Assembly: GCF_027580225.2 (NCBI RefSeq)
Contig: NC_073343.2
Span: 2,279,501-2,343,500, forward strand
Length of the DNA stretch: 64,000 nucleotides
Reading direction: 5' to 3'
Source of the DNA: Misgurnus anguillicaudatus
Taxonomy: Eukaryota > Chordata > Actinopteri > Cypriniformes > Cobitidae
A program made the translations under genes and the position numbers. This document shows, one piece after another, positions 1 to 11,263 of this stretch (the stretch's first letter is position 1; each line of letters begins with the position of its first letter). The notes under the pieces are model-generated. The model was not told where the DNA came from and did not search any database. It worked only from the letters and a program-made list of their open reading frames with translations.

Positions 1-149
1 CAGTGAGAAGAATGGATTTTATATGATATGGTCTATAAAGATAACCTTTAAAAATCTTAAATCGTACAATGTGTGAGCTATTAGGCATCTCTTTAGATCT
101 TTTACATGAAGACGACATCTACAAATGGATTATGCTGCACCTTTGTTAA

Positions 150-326
150 CCTCCTAAGACCCAAGCTTTGGTTTGTCTTTTTTCAGATAAACATTTTTTT
201 TTTAACATGAAGCAGTGTAATTGTCCACGTTTGTGTACAACAGGTTCCAATTACACATTAAGTATTATGGTGCAAACAACAAAAACATGTGATGTCCATA
301 TATGAACATCCACAGGTCTTAGGAGG
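150..326. mobile_element. Palindromic MITE with TTAA target site
   Basis: The ends are inverted repeats: CCTCCTAAGACC at the left and GGTCTTAGGAGG at the right. Each end is flanked by TTAA (146-149 and 327-330), the duplication made by piggyBac-type (and Kolobok) transposases. The element is 177 bp with no coding capacity, so it is a non-autonomous copy. The CC..GG termini lean towards piggyBac; this superfamily call is inference. Confidence 0.7.
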
Positions 327-1226
327 TTAATATTGTTTATCACAGATTCACAAACCCAGACAAAAACGTTTTGACACAGATGTTGCTTATTCACCATTTA
401 GGAGATTCAAGTTCTCAGCTCTGTTTCATTTAAGTGTCAAGTCTCAGATGTTCCCTCAAAAGCTTATAACCTACACTGTCAGAAATGTTTTTTATAATAT
501 ATACCCCATGTTTTCACTGGAGCAATACCCCTTTCAAAAAGTGCAGCTTTGCACTTAAAATAATTCATATTTGTACCTTGAAGGTATATTTTGTTACCAA
601 TGCATCCATTTAGTACCTCAGAAATACATATTGGTACTAATTGTATACAAATCTGTACCTAATGGTACATATTAGGTCCTTTGTGAGATTTCTGGGTCTT
701 TGTCCTATATCTGAGATGCAAGAGTCTTAAGCAAATGTTTCCATTTGCTCTCATTTTATCTCACATCCCAAGTCTAAAAGAAATTATTAAGATATTAAAG
801 AGATCTGGTCTGTAATTTTTCTTATGGGAATGAGATAATATGAATGGTGCTATGGCAACTCTTTCCCAAAATTCTCTTTTTTAATCCTATTTATAGTGTC
901 CAAAAATGGGTTAGAAAATATTACAACTGAATGTTTAGAAGGTTAAAATCTTATAGCTACTATCTGCCATGTTTGGTTTGTTGCAAACTCCAATTAGTTT
1001 TTTGACATATTTGTAACCCTACCTGTGAAAAGCAGGCCTTAAAATAAAAATTTGAGATTATGATTTCAATCTTTGACATGCTCTTACTTAGTCAATATTA
1101 AAGATATCAAGGTTATATTTTCACAGAATGTACTTTACTTTTTGTACACTGTACATTCCTTATTGCACATACATTTTTAAGTTGAATCAATTTAAAATTA
1201 CAATTAATTTAAACTTTCTTGAATAC
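327..1226. other. Intergenic, no gene seen
   Basis: AT-rich sequence without a supportable exon. The part from about 500 to 690 is rich in GTACC/GGTAC motifs and resembles the stretch around 44765-44900, so both look like fragments of one dispersed repeat. Confidence 0.4.
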
Positions 1227-1391
1227 ACTGTAAAAAGTTGCTTTAATTGGTAACACCTAAAAAAAAAAAAATTAAACTTAAATTTGTACAAGTTTTTAAA
1301 GTATTTTGACTTAAAAATATAAGTTAAAAACATATTTTTTTAGGTGTTACCAATTGAAGCAATTTTTCAGGTTGATCCAACTTTTTACAGT
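1227..1391. mobile_element. Foldback MITE with ACTGTAAAAAGTTG ends
   Basis: The ends ACTGTAAAAAGTTG and CAACTTTTTACAGT are reverse complements. Inside them lies a second inverted pair, TTGGTAACACCTAAAAA against TTTTTAGGTGTTACCAA. A diverged relative lies at about 12540-12692. Each copy sits on the outer side of one minisatellite block, in mirror order. Confidence 0.6.
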
Positions 1392-1426
1392 ACACTGTAT
1401 TATCGAGCCGAGAGCGGGTTAAATCT

Positions 1427-2160
1427 TTGCGTGTGAGGGAGAGCTCCCTCACTACCTCCCACACTTTTGTGCGCCTCACGCGCTACCTCCCACACCTCAC
1501 ACGCTACCTCCCACACCTCACGCGCTACCTCACACACCTCACACGCTACCTCCCACATCTCCCTCGCTACCTCCCACACCTCACACGCTACCTCCCACAC
1601 CTCACGCGCCATCTCCCACATCTCCCTCGCTACCTCTCACAGCTCCCTCGTGTCGGGGGAAGCTCCCTCGCTAGCTCTCACATATCCCTCGCTACCTCCC
1701 ACATCTTACGCGTGTCAGGGGAAGCTCACTCGCTACCTCTCACATCTCCCTCGCTACCTCCCACACCTCACGCGTGTGAGGGAGAGCTCCCTCACTACCT
1801 CCCACACTTTTGTGCGCCTCACGCGCTACCTCCCACACCTCACACGCTACCTCCCACACCTCACGTGCTACCTCACACACCTCACGCGCTACCTCCCACA
1901 TCTCCCTCGCTACCTCCCACACCTCACACGCTACCTCCCACACCTCACGCGCCATCTCCCACACCTCACGCGCCATCTCCCACATCTCCCTCGCTACCTC
2001 TCACAGCTCCCTCGTGTCGGGGGAAGCTCCCTCGCTAGCTCTCACATATCCCTCGCTACCTCCCACATCTTACGCGTGTCAGGGGAAGCTCCCTCGCTAC
2101 CTCTCACATCTCCCTCGCTACCTCCCACACCTCACGCGTGTCAGGGGGAGCTCCCTCGCT
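1427..2160 (+). repeat. Minisatellite block A with higher-order structure
   Basis: Tandem units of about 18-21 bp built on CTACCTCCCACACCTCAC(A/G)CG and variants (CATCTCCCTCG, CACGCG). There is a higher-order period: the marker GCGTGTGAGGGAGAGCTCCC occurs at 1429 and 1772 (343 bp apart), and a variant recurs at 2136 (364 bp further; the extra 21 bp is one added unit). Because units are multiples of three and lack stops, several frames stay open for over 140 codons; these are not genes. The same family returns in inverse orientation at 9785-11250. Confidence 0.9.
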
Positions 2161-2240
2161 ATAGGTATACTAGAAATGTCCGCGTATGCGGACCGCGGTC
2201 GTCGGCTACCGCGCGGACCGTCCGCGGGCAGATGACCTTC
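2161..2240. other. Short CpG-dense patch with small palindromes
   Basis: At about 2179-2231, immediately after the minisatellite, the sequence becomes dense in CpG with overlapping palindromes such as CCGCGG and GCGCGG/CCGCGG, in an otherwise AT-rich region. No exon or promoter element (TATA, CCAAT) can be recognised. Confidence 0.4.
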
Positions 2241-2528
2241 ATTTTTATAGTATCCGTCGTCGAAGACACCATTTGAAGATAAACGTAGGTGTTTATGGTT
2301 GCAATAAGCCCTCAACCGGACAGACTGGAGTGATGAAATCATCTGAAAATCTTTAAATAATTTGAATAGAAAATAATTAGAGAAGATATCCGGTGTTCTG
2401 TCGAAGTCTGTTCCCTCTATGTGTCTCTTATGGCGTTTTCATCACGTTACGTTTATAATTTATTTAGAAAGATTAAAGATTTGAATGAGTTCATAATATC
2501 AATAATGTTACCATTTATTAAAGTTTTC

Positions 2529-4183
2529 GGTAACACTTTGTTTTGCGACCCGCAAAGTACCGCGTGGTTGGACCGAATTTGCAGCGTGCCTATTTGTAAC
2601 AACAGGGTACCTCTACAGTACGTACTTGTAGTTATAAGGGAACAATACTCCAAATCCGGGGCAATAAGGGGGCAAGAATATATGGAAAACTATTCTCTAA
2701 GTACTTCACAACCACAGGGCACCCACTGCAATACCACGTGGCATGTATGACCTACGTCCATGGGTAATATGGTCTATGTGTAATATGTTTTTTTTTTCAT
2801 ATTTGCTACTTACCTGATGAAGTGTTTTGTATAGCCTACAGTTGATGTCTACAAGCCACGTCGGCAAATAAAATATAACACACAATAAAAATAATAGCAA
2901 CTTGTACCTCTTTGATCTGTATATGTATACATGAGTTACGAGGTAACTCTTATATTTGCGGGCTGTAAACTAAAGTGGTGCTTTGTTCACCTCTTGTTAA
3001 TAAATGTTATAGGGTAAATACCATAAACATACAGAATATTGTTATTTTTATTTTAAAACAACTTATTTCAAAACATCTTTAAAACACTATAATTAAGCCA
3101 ACACTTAATGTTTATTATCACATAACTTTTATTTAAAATAAAAAGTCATGACAATTTTTAATTGTTTTTGCGGCTTGGCTTCCTCTGTTCGTGTTCTTGT
3201 CCACTTGGATGATGAGTTGATGTCGTCTCACAAATGCTGTTCTGCATTACATATAAAAAACATAAATGAAAGCCTTCAGTAAATGTTTCTTAACTGTGCC
3301 TTGACAGAAACAGAGTTTTCTGAGCCAGTTACGTTAATAACTTTAGGCTAACTTATGTGCTAGCTAACCTGCGTGAGTCATGCATTAACAAAACCAGTCA
3401 CCTTATCCAGCATGCGGATCCTGCTAACATCACTCGCAGCCGTACTCCACAGTGTAGAACGTTTTTAAAACCTCTTAAAGAAATTTCACCTCAGGATCGC
3501 GTTCCAGCAAACCTCCTACAGACGGCCGCGCGCTCTACACCTGCGCAGTAGCCTACGCATGTAGTCGTCTTTTGCTTTAGCGGGAGCTGCTGTTGTTTCA
3601 TTCTGGTTTGCCATTGCATAAATTATATTTGGCTAAAATACTTGTGTTTACAGTAAATACATTTCAAAGCACCACTTCAAATATGTTCGCAAATGTAGGA
3701 GTTTCCTGGTAAATAGGGAATAAGTTGCTATTTTTATTGTACTTACCTTAAAAAAAAGATAACCACATTAAATCAGCTGGACTTTTGTTATTAAAAGCAA
3801 GTATAGGCTACTAAAATAAAAGTGATGTGCTGTTATATTTATTTGCCGATGTGGCTCGTAGACATTGACTGTATACAACATTCAGTAGTCAATATGAAAA
3901 ATTCACAATAAAAAATAAATAAAATAAAACATAATTTTCCCCATAGACTAAGTCATACATACCACGTAATATTACAATAGGTACCCTGTTGTTATAAAAT
4001 ACTTAGAGTATAAATAATTTATAATTCTTCATATTCTTACCCCCTTATTACCCTAAACTTAAAATATTATTTCCTTAGACCTACAAGTACGTACTGGTGA
4101 GGTACCCTGTTGTTACAAATAGGTACGCTGTAAATTTGGTTTAATTACGCGGTACTTTGCGGGTCGTAAAATAAAGTGTTACC
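2529..4183. mobile_element. hAT-like non-autonomous transposon, 1.65 kb, 8-bp TSD
   Basis: The ends are GGTAACACTTT and its complement AAAGTGTTACC. An exact 8-bp duplication AAGTTTTC flanks it (2521-2528 and 4184-4191). The inverted arms are long: the first ~150 bp, including GCGACCCGCAAAGTACCGCG and TATTTGTAACAACAGGGTAC, reappear inverted at about 4030-4180, and weaker symmetry reaches at least 2890/3840. Small open frames inside show no transposase motif. An 8-bp duplication fits hAT; the family name is not assigned. Confidence 0.8.
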
Positions 4184-4294
4184 AAGTTTTCATATTTTTT
4201 CGTTTTCTATTACTTCTTTTTACCTTCTATCGTAGCCTATGTCTTCTTCCTGTTTGTTCTAAATGATGATGTTTACTAATAAATATATAAACAT

Positions 4295-4296
<2 letters not shown>

Positions 4297-4348
<52 letters not shown>
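4297..4348 (+). repeat. (CA)n microsatellite
   Basis: About 26 uninterrupted CA dinucleotides lie between the 1.65-kb element and the next hAT-like element. Confidence 0.95.
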
Positions 4349-4349
<1 letters not shown>

Positions 4350-4392
4350 TGTAAAGTGTTAATAATATATAAACAGGCCTATACAAATTAAT

Positions 4393-4716
4393 GGTAACAC
4401 TTTATTATAATGTTCATTAATTAACATTAGTTAACTACATTAGTTAACATGAACTAATGATGAACTGCACTTGTGCAGCATTTATTAATCTTTATTAATG
4501 TTAATTTCAACAATTACTAATACTTTATTAAAATTTGGTTAACGTTATTTAATGCACCGTGAACTAACATGAACAAACAATGAACAGCTTTATTTCTATT
4601 AACTAACATTAACAAAGATGAATAAATGCTGTAACAAATGTATTGCTCATGGTTTGTTCATGTTAGTTAATACATTAATTAATGTTAAATCATGAACATT
4701 ATAATAAAGTGTTACC
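4393..4716. mobile_element. hAT-like MITE, 324 bp, 8-bp TSD
   Basis: The terminal inverted repeat GGTAACACTTTATTATAATG is found at the left and inverted at the right. It is flanked by an exact 8-bp duplication AAATTAAT (4385-4392 and 4717-4724). The interior is a loose palindrome of TTAACATTAGTTAA motifs. It shares its terminal 11 bases with the element at 2529-4183, so both were probably mobilised by the same or related transposase. Confidence 0.8.
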
Positions 4717-4724
4717 AAATTAAT

Positions 4725-6220
4725 TTGTATGTAAACATAATAGTTTTAGAACAAACACGTAGGCTAAAAATATAAGGAAGAAATTGAAAATAGGAAATGA
4801 TGAAATATTTAATAAATTATATTATACAGAATACATGAAGTACTTCAGCGATTCATACTGTAAAAATAATTGATTTACATTTACCAATAAAGAACAATAC
4901 ATATACATTACATACATGCACATCAGTAGCCAAGCCATTTAAACTTTTAATTTATTTAAAAAATAAATGTAATTTGGTGATAACGTTATAAGAAACATTA
5001 CACTTAAGAGAAATATAGGGGAAACAGACTTCTACAGAACACTGGATCCATAAAAATCACAGTTTAACGCTAAAACACTTCACACCCCTATTGCGGAGCT
5101 GTCACTTTCTGCCACCAGTTGGGCTCCGGCCACAAAAAACGTCATCTCTGTTTGCAAACACGCAAAAGGTCTATAAGAAATAATTTGTGCACTACATTAG
5201 TTAGCAATTATTTATTGTTTGCGCTTTTTGTGATGGCTGTTGAATAAGTATAATGATATATTTTTTTCTGCTGGAGCAGATTGTGAAGAAATATGATGGT
5301 TCATTATTTTACTTGCGCAGTCAGATTTTTTACTGACATAACAAAAAAAGTGAAAAACTAAAATACAAATAAAATAAGCCTATTCTACATTTGTTGATTT
5401 GACATGTGTTACCTTTATAAATATGACACCTAAGATTAATATAATAACATTATTTATGTCCCCACCAATGTCAAAATCAAACTACGCTCTTGAGTGGAAA
5501 AACTAATATTAACATTAGCAGAATATATTAAAGTTTCTGTTAGATCACACACTGTATTAACATCATTGTGTAAGGCCACAAAGCCGCAGTTATATGATAG
5601 TTTTGCTAACTTTCGCTTGTATGAGATCATGCACTCCCTTTCTTTCCCACGCTGATAGAACATACACGTATCAAAATGTATCAGTGTACACGCTGTATGC
5701 TGTATTAATACAACACTGGTTTATTGTATGAATACACTTGCTTATTGTCTGAATGTAGGACAAGGACATTTTACTAACCTTTCTGTAACAAGCTGATTAA
5801 AACATTTATCTGTAAAAAGTCTTGCTGCCACGATTATAGTCGCAACACATTGGGAACATAGCGCCTGGAAATATATTTACCAATATAGTACTTGAGATGT
5901 ATTGTAATATATTGCAATATATTATTTTCCATCACATTGTACATGGAATAATATATTAATGGTACATACATTATGCACTATTATGCACTAATATGCACTG
6001 TATTATATATTCATGTATTGCAATATATTGTAAAATACACAAAAGATTGCCGCTTACAAAATATTGCACATGCATATATATGTGTTTATATATTCAAAAC
6101 TGTATTGGTAATATATGTAAAGATAAAGTGTAAAATGTATGTTTAATATATGGTGAAATATTTTAAATATATGTGAGGTTATGTTGAAACATACAGGAAA
6201 TATATCTACAGATATGTGTT
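4725..6220. other. Intergenic, no gene seen
   Basis: AT-rich sequence. From about 5870 to 6050 it contains several short copies of ATATTGCAATATATT, a self-complementary motif. No exon is supported. Confidence 0.4.
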
Positions 6221-6222
6221 TA

Positions 6223-7529
6223 CAGTTTTTCCTCAGTCGCTTTGGTACATTTCTCGAATCATCCTCGACATCTGCAAAACAATAAGTGCATTTCTCAAAA
6301 CAATTTGTACAAATAGCAAAACACCATGGATAACCTGCAAAAGCCACTCTCTTACTCAAAATCCTTAAGTCATCCCTCAAAAATAATGATCTGTGTCAAT
6401 GAACATGTCAGTGCCATCAGAATGAAAAGTCATTGTGTACGGATAAGACAGTCAAATTGTTTAGACATGTTGTCAATATAACAGCTTACTCTGGAGGGAT
6501 AATCTGATGTAAACTATGGCTAAAGTTTTGATGACAGTTATTGTAAATTAGTGTAAGTTATGTGGGAGTTTGATTGCAAGAGACTGGACAAAATTTACAT
6601 TTACGCTTTTACTGTTTGTACTGTAATTCGTTGACAGACCATGTCATTGCCATACCCAAAGGAAGAGACAGCACTGCATAGCACAAAGAAAAAAAAACTA
6701 AAGTAGAAATGTGAACATAGGACAAAATCTTAAGGGTAAATTGTACATACAATGCTGTTGAAATTACACTGAAGTCCTTACCCAGCAAGCATGTTTGGCT
6801 AAAACAAGGCTAAATTTGGGCTGCCAGTGAAAGTCTAATAGATAAAAAATAGACGATGCATAATATACTTTTAGAACATGTAAGCAAAGTCAACAGGTGT
6901 TCAAGGTGTTTGCTTTCATTTCTTTTACATGTTGGAATATCATCTTAAGTTATTTTGCCAAAAATGGCATGATGTAATCAAATTCAAGGTTATTTAGGGT
7001 AGAAGTTGGTTACTCATAGCCGGACTATATTGGGTCTATAGCCATCATTTCAACGTCTCGTTTTTTTCTTGCTGTCTCGGTTTTTTCTTGCTGGGGACGT
7101 TTCTGTCTGTTAGAGAAAGTCAAGATTCACCTGGGAGCAATTTACCAATTCAGGACAGATTTAGAAAAAACATCTATTGGAAATGTATAGAAATATGTTT
7201 GACCAAACCCTGTATTATGACAACTTGTTCAACCATTTTGCATGTAAAGACTTATACTATGAACTTATGCCTACATGTTGTGGGGGGTGAGCCTATTCAA
7301 CAGAGACCCATTATAATACTTTTTGATCAACATGACATAAACAACTGATAATGTAGGGAAAAGCTGAGAATTGTACATAATCATTTACATGGATGTACCA
7401 AAGCATATGCAACTTGTTCAAAGAAATGAGAAACTGCTTTTTTATGTCAACAAGTGACACAATGATTGATGAGTTTTGAGAGTTTCAATTCTGATTTGAG
7501 AAATGTACCAAAGCGACTGAGAAAATCTG
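6223..7529. mobile_element. DNA transposon remnant, TIR with CTCAGTCGCTTTGGTACA
   Basis: The left end CAGTTTTTCCTCAGTCGC matches the reverse complement of the right end, GCGACTGAGAAAATCTG, allowing one indel, and the match continues through TTTGGTACATTTCTC. TA flanks both sides (6221-6222 and 7530-7531). The element is about 1.3 kb with no transposase frame visible. A TA target is used by Tc1/mariner and several other superfamilies, so the class is open. Confidence 0.65.
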
Positions 7530-7531
7530 TA

Positions 7532-9784
7532 ATACTTAATCTCTGTCTTTCAGTTACTTCAGGAAATAAATTATGGAAAACGAGTCGTTTTTCTTTTTTT
7601 TATTTGTGGTTTTAACTTGAATATTCAGAATATTCGGGATTGAATTGATTTATATTATAACTGTAATATACTGTTATCTGTCAAGTGGTTGTTCATATAG
7701 TCTCATAACTTTTACAGTGCTTATGTGGTTATTTAATCAATAGCCATGTATTTTGTGAGAACTACATTATTATAATAAAAAGAGCAGTTGTATGACCCAG
7801 CCATAAAGCTACAATTTTAATTCATCATCTTGCAACATCTCTCACCTTTCTAGAAATTGCACCAAGGCTTGACAAATGGCACGATATTGGCAATCAGGAT
7901 GTACTTACTTTCACATCACGCATTTTCTCTTAAGCTGAAGAAGTTTTACAATGTAATGTTTTTTAGCGAAAAACAGGTAAATTGTTCTGTCATATTAGTT
8001 GCCTATTCTAACCACCAATAATAGACTATTTGTAATACATTTCAAAATGCTTAATATGTTTATAACACACACACAAGTTTTGGTTTGGAGTAAGTCAACT
8101 TTTTGGTATTTTTTTATTTTCTTCTAAATGACACATTTCTAAAATGCTTATTCAAGTGTCCTATTTGTCATTTATAGCTTGTGATCCGGCTTGGTTTTAA
8201 TTGACCTTCAACCACAAGGATGTTGTCCCAGCCCTGTGTTGAGGCTGGGGCATATAAATAGGTTTTAAATATTGTTGCCATATAGGCCTAGTGTAATCTC
8301 ACTTGTGGACATTTACAGAACCACTATTTCTTTTTATTTTTCTACTATGTAATACTTTTAGGTAATTTTTACAAATGTATATTTTTAGTTTTGTACATAT
8401 GACAGTTACATTTATTCTAATTAAATACATCAGAATGTTAATTTGCTGTCATTTTTTGTCTCTCTCTATAAAATTGCAGGAACTGTAGTCAAACTGCAGT
8501 AGTTGTTTCAAGTTTGTTTTCAAGTTTGGAGACCTGATATGTTTGAAGTATGTGTATTTATTGTAGTTCCAAACGTAGTTTCGAGAGGAGCCTAAACATT
8601 CAGGTCTATCAATCATCATTATGGGCGTATATAAGGCAGTTTTTCCGCCATCCCTCCTCCTCCCCATCTCCTCCTTCACTGCTCTCTTTCTTCCTCTGTG
8701 CATTTCTGTTGCAAGGAAGGGTTGAACTTGGGGCTCGAGCCCCGGCCTCAGGTTCGCTCTCTCTGAAGGTTCAGAGCTCAGCTGTACAGCTCCCTTCGAG
8801 GACAGCAAGCCAAGTTTGTTTACCATTAATCATCAAGATCTGAATGCGCAGGGGAACTATTGAATGTACATATATGTATTTTTATTAGACCACTAGAGGG
8901 AGCTGTGGTTCAAATTGAAACACCTGTTAATGTAAATTAAGGTGGTTTGGGTGTTTGTCAATGTGTGCACGGGTGACAGGATATATGTTTCTTACCATAG
9001 TCGTAAAAGTAGTCAAAGCCATAGCCATTATTTTACCCTGCAGTTCAACTTTGTAAACCTGCGAATTCTTCATTAAATGAACATTATTATGTAAAGAATA
9101 TTGGGGTGTGGACATTGCTTATTCCAATTCAAGCTAACATATTATTTTGTCTCTCTCATGTCTAATAAGCCCGCTCTCTTACCAGTTCTGGGTGATGAGA
9201 TGTGTTTAGATGGGGTTCATTTTGCTTATAGGCCGTCTTACATGTGACATCAAAGTACCGCAAGCTTGATGTCATACGCCATTTATACATTTGTTTGAGC
9301 TATGAATAAAATAAAATAAATATTTTCTCATTTTATTTGGTTCATCTTATTTTAGTGGGTAGACTGAGTATCTTAAGGCTAAAATATATTTTATTTTAAT
9401 TCATTTAATTTTAATTCATTTAACACATTTGCATCTGATGCTGCGTGCACCAGCATTAAATGTAATGTTTTAGCGCGCAGAATCAGGCACAAATGGGTTA
9501 AACAATATTTGGAAACAAGGAAGCCTCAACACCTCGCTAATCTTAAAGTATTGCCGGTAGGTGCCCTCCCAAGTACTTGGACAACAAAATGCAATTCATC
9601 TTCTGTAAATTATTTACAAATGGCCATCTCTAACATACTTGGTTGCACGCGTGTCTGAACTTTTATAAACCAATATAAGTCATGAATAAATAATAATAAA
9701 ACAAGCTTCACATAAATATTTTGACAGAATGCAACAGAAACAGCCTAGCAACCATCGATAATACCGACTTATTACACAGAGAAA
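7532..9784. other. Intergenic; TATA-containing patch near 8.6 kb, otherwise nothing recognised
   Basis: No exon is supported. At about 8620-8700 a TATATAAGGC box is followed by a pyrimidine-rich stretch (CCTCCTCCTCCCC, CTCTCTTTCTTCC). This looks promoter-like and could belong to an old retroelement end or an unannotated transcript. No paired LTR, TG..CA boundary or duplication was found around it. Confidence 0.35.
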
Positions 9785-10336
9785 GCGCGTGAGAGTGTGG
9801 GAGGTAGCGCGTGAGGTGTGGGAGGTAGCCCATGATATGTGGGAGGTGTGTGAGGTAGCGCGTTAGGTGTGGGAGGTAGCGAGGGAGATGTGGGAGATAG
9901 CCCATGATATGTGGGAGGTGTGTGAGGTAGCCCGTGAGGTGTGTGAGGTAGCCCGTGAGGTGTGTGAGGTAGCGCGTGAGGTGTGTGAGGTAGCGAGGGA
10001 GATGTGGGAGATAGCCCATGAGATGTAGGAGGTGTGTGAGGTAGCGCGTGAGGTGTGTGAGGTAGCGAGGGAGATGTGGGAGATAGCCCATGAGATGTGG
10101 GAGGTGTGTGAGGTAGTGCGTTAGGTGTGGGAGGTAGCGAGGGAGATGTGGGAGATAGCCCATGATATGTGGGAGGTGTGTGAGGTAGCCCGTGAGGTGT
10201 GTGAGGTAGCCCGTGAGGTGTGTGAGGTAGCGCGTGAGGTGTGGGAGGTAGCCCATGATATGTGGGAGGTGTGTGAGGTAGCGCGTGAGGTGTGGGAGGT
10301 AGCGAGGGAGATGTGGGAGGTAGCGCGTGAGGTGTG
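9785..10336 (-). repeat. Minisatellite block B, distal part
   Basis: The same family as block A in opposite orientation: GTGTGGGAGGTAGCGCGTGAG units with variants GCCCATGATATGTGGGAG and GAGGTGTGTGAGGTAGC. Composite units of about 60 bp, alternating the variants, recur several times. Stop-free frames on both strands are a by-product of the repeat. Confidence 0.9.
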
Positions 10337-10935
10337 CCCTTACGAAAATTAACCATGGTTTTACTACAGTTAAAACCAAAAAAACATGGTTACTGTAGTA
10401 AAACCATAGTAACTACAAAATAACCATGGTTTTGGCAATCATGGTTTTCAAAAACCATAGTAAAACCATGGTTTTGCTAATAGTAATCAATACACCAAAA
10501 AACCATGGTAACTACACTTTTACCATGGTTTTACTACAGTTAAAACCAAAAATACATGGTTACTGTAGTAAAACCATAGTAACTACAAAATAACCATGGT
10601 TTTGACAATCATGGTTTTCAAAAACCATAGTTAAACCATAGTTAGTGTAGTAAAACCATGATTTTGCTAATAATCAATACACCAAAAAACCATGGTAACT
10701 ACACTTTTACCATGGTTTTACTACAGTTAAAAACAAAAAACCATGGTTACTGTAGTAAAACCATAGTAACTACGAAATAACCATGGTTTTGACAATCATG
10801 GTTTTCAAAAACCATAGGTAAACCATAGATAGTGTAGTAAAACCATGGTTTTGCTAATAGTAATCAATACACCAAAAAAAAACATGGTAACTACACTTTT
10901 ACCACAATATAACCATAGTTATTTTTTCGTAAGGG
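10337..10935. mobile_element. MITE of ACCATGGTTTTACTAC repeats inside minisatellite B
   Basis: The ends CCCTTACGAAAA and TTTTCGTAAGGG are inverted repeats and interrupt the minisatellite, which resumes on the other side. Inside are three tandem copies (phases at about 10353, 10523 and 10710, so 170 and 187 bp apart). Each is built from inverted pairs of CCATGGTTTTACTACAGT and GTAGTTACCATGG. A clean target duplication could not be read because the flanks are themselves repetitive. Confidence 0.75.
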
Positions 10936-11250
10936 TGTTAGGTAGCGCGTGAGGTGTGAGAAGTAGCGAGGGAGGTGTGAAGGTAGCGAGGGAGATAGCG
11001 CGTGAGGTGTGTGAGGTAGCGAGGGAGATGTGGGAGATAGTGCGTGAGGTGTGGGAGGTAAAGCGTGAGGTGTGTGAGGTAGCGAGGGAGATGTGGGAGA
11101 TAGCGCGTGAGGTGTGGGAGGTAAAGCGTGAGGTGTGTGAGGTAGCGTGTGAGGTGTGGGAGGTAGCGTGGGAGGTGTGGGAGGTAGCGCGTGAGGCGCA
11201 CGAAAGTGTGGGAGGAAGTGAGGGAGCTCTCCCTCACACGCAAAGATTAA
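10936..11250 (-). repeat. Minisatellite block B, proximal part
   Basis: Continuation of the same units, ending with the marker GGGAGCTCTCCCTCACACGC followed by AAAGATTAAACC. This boundary is the inverse of the start of block A (GGTTAAATCTTTGCGTGTGA), so one edge of the two blocks is homologous. Confidence 0.9.
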
Positions 11251-11263
11251 ACCCCATCTGATC

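Noticed and set aside
1427..2276. Overlapping long open frames rich in Ser, His, Thr and Pro on both strands
   Set aside because: They are produced by minisatellite units whose length is a multiple of three and which lack stops; they have no splice context or conserved domain.
8180..9180. Solo LTR around the TATA-containing patch
   Set aside because: No TG..CA borders, target duplication or second LTR could be found.
1427..11250. CRISPR-like regular repeats
   Set aside because: Units are contiguous and variable without unique spacers, there are no cas genes, and the DNA is vertebrate.
9708..11261. Open frames over minisatellite block B (up to 223 codons)
   Set aside because: Same cause as block A, with frames open on both strands at once; not coding.
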